Below are positions 51,024 to 57,703 of a stretch of 64,000 nt of DNA, in pieces. Position 1 is the stretch's first letter; each line of letters begins with the position of its first letter. This DNA comes from DATMER01 sp963741305 (GTDB lineage: Bacteria > Acidobacteriota > Thermoanaerobaculia > Multivoradales > UBA5704), in contig CAVUHL010000003.1 of assembly GCA_963741305.1 (NCBI GenBank), forward strand, positions 248,001 through 312,000, written 5' to 3'. The notes under the pieces are model-generated. The model did no database searches. It was not told the DNA's origin and was given only the letters and a program-made list of their open reading frames with translations. Made by a program: the position numbers and the translations under genes.

Positions 51024-52370
51024 TTATTTGCCGGCGTTGCGGCTAGTCAGGGGGGACAGACGGGTGTTGAGCATCTTGATCAGCTCAAGGGCCTGCTGTT
51101 CCTGGCCCGCCGCATGCTGGAGCTGAAGGAGGGCGGCCAGAGCTTCGCGGCCTACGCGCAAGGAGGTGAAGATCGGAATCGCCTCGGAGACTGTCTGCTT
51201 CAGGCTGTCGGTCCTTCCCAGCTTCACATAGACCCAGGCAAGGTCGAGAGAGACCATGGCGACCTGCAGGGCAAGGTTCCTCTCCAAGAAGCCTGTTCGC
51301 GCTTGGAGGAGAATCGTTTCAGCGGCGTCCAGGTAACCAAGGTCTCTTAGAAGTTGCCCCTGCTGCCAACTGACGCGTAGAAGAATAAGGTCGTCGTCAA
51401 ATTCCTCATAGAGACCTCGAGCCTCAAAGTAAAGCGAAAGCGCCTGCTCGGGTCTTCCCAGCGAAATATAGCTGTGCATCAGGTTGTGACAGGCGGCCAG
51501 CAGCAGGTGCGGGTTGCCTTCGGGATCGATCAGTGGAATGGCGCGATTGAGAACGGTCACCGCGTGCTCCGGCTCTCCCGCGTCATAGCAGGCTACCGCC
51601 TTCTGCACAAGAGCACTGGCGAAGTCATGCATGAACCCGATTTCCTGATAGATCTCCGCCGCCTCTTCTGCCAGTTCGATGGCTTCCGCGTAGCGGTTCT
51701 GGAACATGCGCAGGGATGTCTTCTGCTCCAGCAGGCGCGCGCGCACCGGCGGATCTCCTGTGCCAGCTCTGAGCAGATCCTCTGCCGTTGCAATCGCCTC
51801 TTCGGCCTCTGTCAGGCGTCCGCAGATTCGGAGCGAGTTGCCTAAGTTGCCTTTGGCTTGTCCCCGCAGGTCCGAGAGACGGGTCCAGCTGCCGGCGCCT
51901 TCTGCAGTGCATGCGTCCGCGGCGAGCAACGCGAGATGGGCGAGGTGCATCATCTCCTCGGTGTCCTTGTAGCGCTTACCATGGCTACGCACCAAGAGCA
52001 ACTCAATGACTGAAGGATTGGCAAATCGATCGCTCTTGGCAAGGAGAACCTGTTCCTCGACCGGATGAGATTGCAACTCGGCCACCAGTTCCGCTGGCGG
52101 CTTCTCGGGAGCCCTGCCCGAAACGAAGAAGTCAGCCAATGCCTTCTCGGCCCCCGCGAAAGCGGCATCGTAGCCCGATTCTCCAATGGACGAGAGACGA
52201 GCACGCGAACGCTCCTGGCATTCGTGGCACTCAGCCAAGAGGTGACGCACAGTCCGAGCTCGCCTAGCATTGACGTTCACTGGGTGCGTACCGCCCCGGA
52301 GGAACTCATCTAGATCAATGTCCGTCGGGTGCTCGTGCCAGACGACTTTTCCACCCAGACCTGAACTCAC
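51024..52370 (-). CDS. TPR protein with N-terminal HxxxCxxC motif, paralog 3 (peptide-linked)
   Basis: A protein of 448 residues starting at GTG 52370 with AGGAAG upstream. The N-terminus has DIDLDEFLRGGTHP and RHLLAECHECQERS (HxxxCxxC). Then AGAEKALADFFVSGRAPEKP and TPR units follow (MMHLAHLALLAADACTAEG, NLGNSLRICGRLTEAEEAI, EEAAEIYQEIGFMHDFASALV, HLLLAACHNLMHSYISLGRP). It is collinear with the other two paralogs. Its own secreted peptide gene lies 80 bases upstream, again with a hairpin between. The 12-bp-stem terminator follows. Confidence 0.8.
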   Translation of the reverse strand: MSSGLGGKVVWHEHPTDIDLDEFLRGGTHPVNVNARRARTVRHLLAECHECQERSRARLSSIGESGYDAAFAGAEKALADFFVSGRAPEKPPAELVAELQSHPVEEQVLLAKSDRFANPSVIELLLVRSHGKRYKDTEEMMHLAHLALLAADACTAEGAGSWTRLSDLRGQAKGNLGNSLRICGRLTEAEEAIATAEDLLRAGTGDPPVRARLLEQKTSLRMFQNRYAEAIELAEEAAEIYQEIGFMHDFASALVQKAVACYDAGEPEHAVTVLNRAIPLIDPEGNPHLLLAACHNLMHSYISLGRPEQALSLYFEARGLYEEFDDDLILLRVSWQQGQLLRDLGYLDAAETILLQARTGFLERNLALQVAMVSLDLAWVYVKLGRTDSLKQTVSEAIPIFTSLRVGREALAALLQLQHAAGQEQQALELIKMLNTRLSPLTSRNAGK

Positions 52371-52405
52371 AAATCAACTTCCTTTCTCGCATCTGTAGTG
52401 ATGCG

Positions 52406-52436
52406 CCGGCGGGGACGGACTAGCCACCCCCGCCGG
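52406..52436 (-). terminator. GC hairpin between peptide gene and TPR gene (unit 3)
   Basis: A 9-bp stem CCGGCGGGG/CCCCGCCGG with a 13-base loop, 14 bases after the peptide stop on the minus strand. It has the same position and strength as the hairpin at 50436, suggesting a shared means of setting the peptide-to-TPR ratio. Confidence 0.58.
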
Positions 52437-52450
52437 AGATACCCTGTCAA

Positions 52451-52714
52451 TTACACACAGGGCCGAGGGTGACCCATTGGATCGATGCAACCCCCGTCGT
52501 TCGCCGTTACCTTCTTCTTAGGAGCCTTCTTGGCTTTGTCTTGCCCGAGGATCCGATTCAACCATTCCATAGCCTGCTCTACGCAACGGCCGTCCGTGTT
52601 TGAGGCCGCCGTTTTTGCCGTTTGAATCCTCGCCTGGGCGGCGGGGACCACAGCAAAATTCAGACTGAGCGCGAATACAGAGACTACCACAACCCGAGAA
52701 ATGAAATGAAACAT
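52451..52714 (-). CDS. Small secreted peptide with CIDPxGxPRPC tail (87 aa precursor)
   Basis: GGAGGGGG stands before the ATG at 52714. The signal peptide (VVVVSVFALSLNFAVVPAAQA) is cleaved after AQA as in the other peptide. The mature part has a Cys and a short helix (CVEQAMEWLNRILGQ), a Lys-rich stretch (DKAKKAPKKKV) and the tail GGCIDPMGHPRPCV with Cys 76 and 86. The tail matches the other peptide at nine of eleven positions from Cys to Cys. It heads the unit containing TPR paralog 3. Confidence 0.75.
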   Translation of the reverse strand: MFHFISRVVVVSVFALSLNFAVVPAAQARIQTAKTAASNTDGRCVEQAMEWLNRILGQDKAKKAPKKKVTANDGGCIDPMGHPRPCV

Positions 52715-53065
52715 GTCAAACCCCCTCCATGAAATAATGCGAACTACCGAACCGGATGCCCGGCGTTCGCCAGAAAAACCAAAATCAAGTGTTACGTCCT
52801 AGTAGGTGCGGCTGGGCCATAGGATCGGGACACTTTTGTGGGAAACTTCTTTCTGGTACACCACCGGCCCTGCTTTGTCCTCGATGGAGGACAATTTACC
52901 CTCTCGGAGGGTCAAGCTCTGCCCCGCCTGCTAGCAGCTAAACAGCACAGAAGAAAAGAGATGTCGGCGCATATGTCGATCGAAGTCAAGCCATGGCACG
53001 AGCCTTGTAACTAGAAGCTGTGGAACCGTGGCTCTGATGAGCCTAGAGGTTGAAAGGAGTGAGCC
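52715..53065. other. Divergent regulatory region between peptide gene and OmpA gene
   Basis: 351 bases without a gene. The right part carries the sigma-54-like site at 52994. The left part must hold the promoter of the peptide-TPR unit, but I see no convincing -35/-10 pair. The stretch is distinctly more A/T-rich than its surroundings. Confidence 0.4.
52994..53008 (+). promoter_or_regulatory. Sigma-54-like promoter upstream of OmpA-like gene
   Basis: TGGCAC, five bases, TTGT (TGGCACGAGCCTTGT) has the GG-to-GT spacing of a -24/-12 promoter. The consensus TTGC is TTGT here. It lies 58 bases before the OmpA start. The same pattern recurs at 53853. Confidence 0.42.
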
Positions 53066-53776
53066 ATGTTCGAAATGAGGAACCAGCGAAGGGGGGCGGC
53101 GTGGATCGCATCTCTCCTGATGCTTGTGCTGTTCGTGGGCTGCGCATCGAGCGGAGCCCCGCGCCGTGAACGTGAACCCTATGTGACGAAGCGGGACCGC
53201 ACCTGGAAGGGTGGGGCGATTGGCGCCGCGGCGGGCGCGGCCGGGGCGGTGCTGGCGGGCAAGCGTGAGGCGGACGAGATCCTGGCCGGCGCGGCCATTG
53301 GAGCCGTGATCGGCGGCGGTGTCGGCGCCTACATGGATGCCCAGCAGGAGAAGCTGGCGCGAATCCCGGGGACCGAGGTGGAGCGGGTGGATGAGGACAC
53401 GCTGCTTGTCCATTTCGAAAATGACGTGCTCTTCGACGTGGATTCGTCCCGCGTCGACTCCGACGGCCGCCAGACCCTGGAAGACCTGGCCGGAGTCCTG
53501 GAGGATTACGACAAGACCGCGGTCGTGGTCCAGGGACACACGGATTCGACCGGCAGTGAAGAGCACAACCTGGAGCTGTCAGAGCGCCGCGCCGAGGCGG
53601 TGCAGAGGTACCTGGCGAGCCTGGGGGTCGATCCCGGCCGCCTGGCCACCATGGGCTTCGGCGAGGACTCGCCGGTAGCGAGCAACGACAGCGAGTCGGG
53701 GCGTCAGCAGAATCGCCGAGTGGACATCCTGCTCCGGGCCAAGGCCGGTCCGGTTCGGGACGACACCGGGCGTTAA
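53066..53776 (+). CDS. OmpA-family lipoprotein with glycine-zipper segment
   Basis: A protein of 236 residues. The lipoprotein signal ends in LFVGC near residue 26. A glycine-zipper region (GGAIGAAAGAAGAVLAG, GAAIGAVIGGGVGAYMD) precedes an OmpA-C domain with VLFDVDSSRVDSDGRQTLEDL, VVVQGHTDSTGSEEHN, LSERRAEAVQRYLASLG and NRRVDILL, which binds peptidoglycan non-covalently. It probably tethers outer membrane to cell wall. AAAGGAG precedes the ATG. A long hairpin terminator follows the stop. Confidence 0.9.
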   Translation: MFEMRNQRRGAAWIASLLMLVLFVGCASSGAPRREREPYVTKRDRTWKGGAIGAAAGAAGAVLAGKREADEILAGAAIGAVIGGGVGAYMDAQQEKLARIPGTEVERVDEDTLLVHFENDVLFDVDSSRVDSDGRQTLEDLAGVLEDYDKTAVVVQGHTDSTGSEEHNLELSERRAEAVQRYLASLGVDPGRLATMGFGEDSPVASNDSESGRQQNRRVDILLRAKAGPVRDDTGR

Positions 53777-53780
53777 CATA

Positions 53781-53816
53781 CCCTTCGGGTCCGCCTCCGG
53801 AGGCGGACCCGAAGGG
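53781..53816 (+). terminator. Terminator after OmpA-like gene
   Basis: A 16-bp perfect stem (53781-53796 with 53801-53816; arms begin CCCTTCGGG and end CCCGAAGGG) and loop CCGG, followed by TTCATTC. Confidence 0.75.
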
Positions 53817-53852
53817 TTCATTCAACTCCCTCACGATAAAATTAGCGCGTCT

Positions 53853-53867
53853 TGGCACAACTCTTGT
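53853..53867 (+). promoter_or_regulatory. Sigma-54-like promoter upstream of UdgX gene
   Basis: TGGCACAACTCTTGT repeats the TGGCAC-N5-TTGT layout of the site at 52994, 32 bases before the glycosylase start at 53899. The in-frame ATG at 53872 would fall within about five bases of it, which supports the later start. Confidence 0.4.
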
Positions 53868-53898
53868 ACCCATGAAACGGGGAAAGGAGAGTGCCCTG

Positions 53899-54543
53899 AT
53901 GCCCACAGCTACCCGCCTCAAACACCCTTCCGCCTACGAATTCATTCCTCCTAAACCCACGCTAACGAAGCTCTGGCAGGCGGCGCAGGATTGCCGGGCG
54001 TGCGAGCTTTACAAGCTGGGGACTCAGGCGGTGCTCGGGGAGGGGCCGCGGCAGGCCGCGGCTCTATTCATCGGCGAGCAGCCCGGGGATCAGGAGGACC
54101 TCACCGGCCGGCCGTTCGTCGGCCCTGCCGGCCGAGTGCTCGACGAGGCCCTGGCCGAGGTGGGGATTCCGCGCAAGGAGGTGTTTGTCACCAACGCCGT
54201 CAAACACTTCAAGTGGGAGCCCCGGGGCAAGCGCCGCATCCACCAGAAGCCCACCCTCGGCGAGGTCAAGGCCTGCCGCCCCTGGCTGGAGACCGAGCTC
54301 GCGCTGGTCAAGCCCCAGGGGATCGTCTGCCTGGGAGCCACCGCGGCTCAGTCTCTCCTGGGACCTCAGTTCCGGATCACCCGCGACCATGGCCAGTTCT
54401 TCGACTCCGAGTGGGCGAGCTGGATCACCGCCACGATTCATCCGTCGGCCATCCTGCGCATGCCTGACCGCGAAAAGCAGGAGGAGGCCCGCGCGAGCTT
54501 CCTCGACGACCTGCGCAAAGTGCTCAAGCGGCTACAGATGTAG
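53899..54543 (+). CDS. udgX: UdgX-type uracil-DNA glycosylase
   Basis: A protein of 214 residues. Iron-sulfur cysteines begin with CRAC (32-35). Motif A is GEQPGDQEDLTGRPFVGPAG (59-78), and HPSAILR lies near the C-terminus. The UdgX-specific insertion KRRIHQKP is present, with His115 in the position of the residue that in mycobacterial UdgX forms a covalent bond with the abasic DNA sugar. It therefore probably excises uracil and becomes cross-linked to DNA. GGAGAG seven bases before 53899 supports this start. The 3' end overlaps the convergent hydrolase by 20 bases. Confidence 0.88.
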   Translation: MPTATRLKHPSAYEFIPPKPTLTKLWQAAQDCRACELYKLGTQAVLGEGPRQAAALFIGEQPGDQEDLTGRPFVGPAGRVLDEALAEVGIPRKEVFVTNAVKHFKWEPRGKRRIHQKPTLGEVKACRPWLETELALVKPQGIVCLGATAAQSLLGPQFRITRDHGQFFDSEWASWITATIHPSAILRMPDREKQEEARASFLDDLRKVLKRLQM

Positions 54544-55441
54544 CCGGCTCCTCGACGGATATGGCGGCGTGCCGCTCCAGCCAGCCCGCCGCTTCCTCCC
54601 ACAGGGTGTCGCGGAACCGGTCCCGGAAGAAGCCGAAGTGGCCCACCGGGGGCAGCCCGGCCGTGTGCGGTGTCAAGTGGCGATGGACCACCCGGGCGTT
54701 GCGGTAGAAGTGGAGCAGGGCTACCGCCGCAGCCCGCGGCGCGAAGTCGTCATCCTCGAAGCTATAGGCGAAGATCGGCCGCGCGAAACGCTCGAACCCG
54801 GCCCGTCGCTCCTCGCGGCCGTCCAGGAGGAAGCTCGGACGGCGGCCCCAGGCGGCCCACTCCCGTGCCACGCCCCCGGGGAGATCCTCCTTCATCCCCA
54901 TCCATCCCGGCATGTAGCCGAAAGCGCGGCTGACCGCCGGGAAGACCAGGTGCCAGTAGAGCGCGACTTTCCAGCGCTCGGGGGAGGGCCAATGACCCCA
55001 GTAGCCGCTCTGGGAGCCTACGGTCAGCAGGGCGTCGATCTTCTCGTTGTTTTCGGCCAGGCCGACGAGCTGCCCACCCACGCTGTGCCCGACCGACAGC
55101 AGCCGCTCGGGCTGAACGTGACGGCCGGCCCAGTCGATCACCCCTGCCAGATCCTCCTCACCCCATTGGTGCATCCGGGCCTGGAACCCCCGCAGGCTCT
55201 TCGGCCGTGACTCCCCGATTCCCCTGTAGTCGTAGGTGAGGACCGCGAAGCCCCGGCTGGCGAGGAAGCGGGCGAACCCGTCGTAGTAGCTCCGGGGCAC
55301 CGCCGTTGCCGAGCTGATCACCACCAGGGTCTCGTGCCCCCACGCCCCCATTCCCTGCGGCTCGTACAGAGTCGCAGCCAGCTTGAAGCCGTCCCGGGCG
55401 GGAAGGCGCAGACTCCGGTCGACTCCTGCCTCTCCGTTCAT
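54524..55441 (-). CDS. Alpha/beta hydrolase
   Basis: A protein of 305 residues. The nucleophile elbow is GHSVGG (Ser), following VLTYDYRGIGESRPKSL, and a late His is in PPVGHFGFFRD. The lid region is unusually Trp-rich (GYWGHWPSPERWKVALYWHL). It resembles predicted serine hydrolases of the YheT/lysophospholipase kind; the substrate is unknown. AGGAGG before the ATG and a 23-base gap from the thiolase show it is the second gene of the thiolase transcript, hence possibly linked to acyl-CoA metabolism. Confidence 0.8.
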   Translation of the reverse strand: MNGEAGVDRSLRLPARDGFKLAATLYEPQGMGAWGHETLVVISSATAVPRSYYDGFARFLASRGFAVLTYDYRGIGESRPKSLRGFQARMHQWGEEDLAGVIDWAGRHVQPERLLSVGHSVGGQLVGLAENNEKIDALLTVGSQSGYWGHWPSPERWKVALYWHLVFPAVSRAFGYMPGWMGMKEDLPGGVAREWAAWGRRPSFLLDGREERRAGFERFARPIFAYSFEDDDFAPRAAAVALLHFYRNARVVHRHLTPHTAGLPPVGHFGFFRDRFRDTLWEEAAGWLERHAAISVEEPATSVAA

Positions 55442-55464
55442 GGAACCTCCTCAGACGCGTTCGG

Positions 55465-56673
55465 TCAGACTCGCTCCAGAATGGCGGCGATCCCCTGACC
55501 GCCGCCGATGCACAGGGTGACGAGGGCCGTGGCCAGGCCGCGGCTCTCGAGCTCGTCCAGGGCGGTGCCGAGCAGCATCGCGCCGGTGGCGCCGAGCGGA
55601 TGGCCGAGGGCAATGGCCCCGCCGTTGACGTTCACCTTCTCCGGGTCAATCCCCAGGTTGCGGATGGTCTGCATCGGGACCGCGGCGAAGGCTTCGTTGA
55701 TCTCCCAGAGGTCGATGTCGGACGGCTGCATGCCGGCCTGTTCCAGCGCCTTTTGTGAGGCGGGCGTGGGAGCGGTCAGCATGATCACCGGCTCGCTGCC
55801 CACCGTGGCCAGGGCGCGGATCCGGGCCCGCGGCTTCAGGCCATGCGACTTCACATAGTCCTCGGAAGCGAGCAGGACGGCGGCCGCCCCATCGACCACG
55901 CCGCTGGAGTTGCCCGCGGTGTGGACGTGGCGGATCTCCCCTGCCTCGGGGTAGCGCTGGAGCGCGATCGGGTCCCAGGCCTCGCCCATGGCGACGAAGG
56001 AGGGGGCCAGCGCGGCCAGGCCTTCGGCCGTGGTTTCGGACCGCGGGTGCTCGTCCTTCTCGAGGACCACCTGCCCGGTTTCCGGATCGCGGACCGGGAT
56101 CCGGCTACGGAACCGGCCCTCCTGCTCGGCCTTTGCGGCGCGGCGCTGCGATTCCAGGGCGAAGGCGTCGATCTCCTCGCGGGAGAAGCCCTCGAGCGTG
56201 GCGATCAGATCGGCACTGACCCCCTGGGGTACCTGGTGGTGCCGCTTGCGGAGGTGAAGGTTGTTGCCGTCCTGGCCCGCGCCGTCCGAGCCGATGGGAT
56301 TGCGGGACATGCTTTCGACCCCGCCAGCCACTGCCAGCCGCTGGAAGCCGGATGCGACCCCCATGGCGGCGAAGCTCACCGCCTGGAGGCCCGAACCACA
56401 GAAACGGTTCAGGCTCACGCCCGTGACCTCAATGGGCCAGCCCGCCGCGAGGATCGCGTTGCGGGCCACGTTCGCCCCCTGCTCGCCAGCCTGCGAGACG
56501 CAGCCGACGACCACGTCGTCGACCTCGGCAGGGTCGATGCCGGAGCGTTCGGCCAGGCCGTTGAGGACCTGGGCCATCAGCTCCTGCGAATGGATTCCGG
56601 ACAGCGCGCCCTTGCCCGCCTTGCCGCGGCCTCGCGGAGTGCGGACGGCATCAAGAATGTAAGCGTCGGCCAT
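55465..56673 (-). CDS. Acetyl-CoA C-acyltransferase (thiolase)
   Basis: A protein of 402 residues. The three thiolase signatures are present: the acyl-accepting Cys in NRFCGSGLQAV, GGAIALGHPLGATGA with the catalytic His, and the second Cys in TLCIGGGQG. It cleaves 3-ketoacyl-CoA or condenses acetyl-CoA. It could complete the beta-oxidation steps supplied by the enzymes at 17747 and 19906. ATG 56673 has AGGAG upstream. The probable TetR operator at 56691 sits in its promoter region. Confidence 0.93.
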   Translation of the reverse strand: MADAYILDAVRTPRGRGKAGKGALSGIHSQELMAQVLNGLAERSGIDPAEVDDVVVGCVSQAGEQGANVARNAILAAGWPIEVTGVSLNRFCGSGLQAVSFAAMGVASGFQRLAVAGGVESMSRNPIGSDGAGQDGNNLHLRKRHHQVPQGVSADLIATLEGFSREEIDAFALESQRRAAKAEQEGRFRSRIPVRDPETGQVVLEKDEHPRSETTAEGLAALAPSFVAMGEAWDPIALQRYPEAGEIRHVHTAGNSSGVVDGAAAVLLASEDYVKSHGLKPRARIRALATVGSEPVIMLTAPTPASQKALEQAGMQPSDIDLWEINEAFAAVPMQTIRNLGIDPEKVNVNGGAIALGHPLGATGAMLLGTALDELESRGLATALVTLCIGGGQGIAAILERV

Positions 56674-56690
56674 TGGAAATCTCCTATCAA

Positions 56691-56708
56691 GCACGAACGA
56701 TCGTGCGT
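56691..56708. promoter_or_regulatory. Probable TetR-family operator before the thiolase gene
   Basis: CGAACGATCGTGCG is an inverted repeat with one mismatch (GAACG-AT-CGTGC). The same GAACG-NN-CGTTC pattern lies in front of the adjacent TetR gene at 57350. Confidence 0.55.
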
Positions 56709-56751
56709 TTTTGGAAAGAGCGGAGTGCAGGCGTACGGGCATTCATCGGAC

Positions 56752-57336
56752 TCAGGCCTTGTAGAAAGCCAGGAGACGTTCGAAGGAGCCGCGGGCGAGA
56801 TCGCCCGCCTTGGGGTTGCGCATCAGCCGCTGCGCATTGTGGTAGCCGAGGACGATGGCGTCGAGGTCGAAGGCGAACTGCTCGGGATCGAGGTCAGCGC
56901 GGAAGTGACCGGCCTCGACGGCCAGGCGGGCGGCTTTGGCCATGAAGGCCGAGCGGTCGCGAAAGGCCTTGGTCAGGATGTCGCGCTGCGGTCCCGGGCG
57001 GTCGTCGAACTCGGTGGAAGCTCCGACGAGGATGCAGCCCATGTCCGGAGCATTGGACCAGGCGAGCCAGTTCTCGAACAGGGCACGGATGCGCGGCTCG
57101 CCCCGCGGCGCGGCAAGGGCGGGGCGGATCACGGTTTCCTTGAACCGGTCCACGGCAGCCTGGAGGACCTGCACCTGCAACTCGTCTTTAGACCCGAAGT
57201 GAGCGAACAGGCCGCTCTTCGACAGGCCCAGCTCGGAGGAGAGCGTGCCGATGGTCAACCCCTCCAGCCCGTCGCGGCTGGCGATGCGGACCGCCTGGTC
57301 CAGGATCCGCTCGCGGGTTTCAGCGCCCTTGCCCAT
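56752..57336 (-). CDS. TetR/AcrR family transcriptional regulator
   Basis: A protein of 194 residues. The N-terminal DNA-binding domain reads ETRERILDQAVRIASRDG, LTIGTLSSELGLSKSGLFAHF, GSKDELQVQVLQA. The C-terminal ligand domain (MGCILVGASTEFDDRPGPQ) has a Cys in a position often seen in this subgroup. It lies upstream of the thiolase on the same strand. Matching palindromes occur before both genes, so it likely represses itself and the thiolase/hydrolase pair, with an acyl-CoA or related ligand as a guess. Confidence 0.9.
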   Translation of the reverse strand: MGKGAETRERILDQAVRIASRDGLEGLTIGTLSSELGLSKSGLFAHFGSKDELQVQVLQAAVDRFKETVIRPALAAPRGEPRIRALFENWLAWSNAPDMGCILVGASTEFDDRPGPQRDILTKAFRDRSAFMAKAARLAVEAGHFRADLDPEQFAFDLDAIVLGYHNAQRLMRNPKAGDLARGSFERLLAFYKA

Positions 57337-57346
57337 GGCAGTATTG

Positions 57347-57363
57347 TACGAACGGTCGTTCTA
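57347..57363. promoter_or_regulatory. Probable TetR-family operator (autoregulation)
   Basis: TACGAACGGTCGTTCTA contains GAACG-GT-CGTTC, a perfect inverted repeat around two bases, 11 bases upstream of the TetR start. It matches the site at 56691. Confidence 0.6.
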
Positions 57364-57375
57364 TTTTGTCAAGAA

Positions 57376-57399
57376 GGCGGGACCCGCGTGGGTCCCGCC
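57376..57399 (-). terminator. Terminator after Cys-rich peptide gene
   Basis: The stem GGCGGGACCC/GGGTCCCGCC (10 bp) with loop GCGT is followed on the minus strand by TTCTTG. It separates the peptide gene from the TetR promoter. Confidence 0.65.
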
Positions 57400-57406
57400 C
57401 TGAGCC

Positions 57407-57646
57407 CTACTTATCCGGAGGAGGGGGAACGCAGAGGAAGCACCCTCCACACACCGAGTACTGAGTCTTCCTGCCCCAGGCCACCTTGTTGTTGCAGCAA
57501 TCGTAGCCGTACTGCCCCACGACCGTGGTCTTGGTGGCATCGCTGTAGTAGGTGCAGTTGCTGGCGGCGTCCAGGGAGGGGACGGAGACCATTGCCCCCA
57601 GGGCGAGAAGGGTGAGGAGGAGGACGGTCAACGTAGCTTTCTTCAT
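57407..57646 (-). CDS. Small secreted Cys-rich peptide (DUF6289-like)
   Basis: A precursor of 79 residues with AAAGGAG before the ATG at 57646. The signal peptide is LTVLLLTLLALGAMVSV. The mature part reads CTYYSDATKTTVVGQYGYDC and then CCNNKVAWG, QYSVCGGCFLC, PPPPDK, with seven Cys in all. The pattern TYYSDA..TTVVG followed by Cys pairs resembles the DUF6289 family of small acidobacterial secreted peptides; I give that name with moderate confidence. Function unknown. It is a monocistronic unit. Confidence 0.72.
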   Translation of the reverse strand: MKKATLTVLLLTLLALGAMVSVPSLDAASNCTYYSDATKTTVVGQYGYDCCNNKVAWGRKTQYSVCGGCFLCVPPPPDK

Positions 57647-57703
57647 GCGGGTCGCTCCTTTCAAAAGATCCAGGGTACCCTGGAAGGCCAACCTTATCGC
57701 AGA

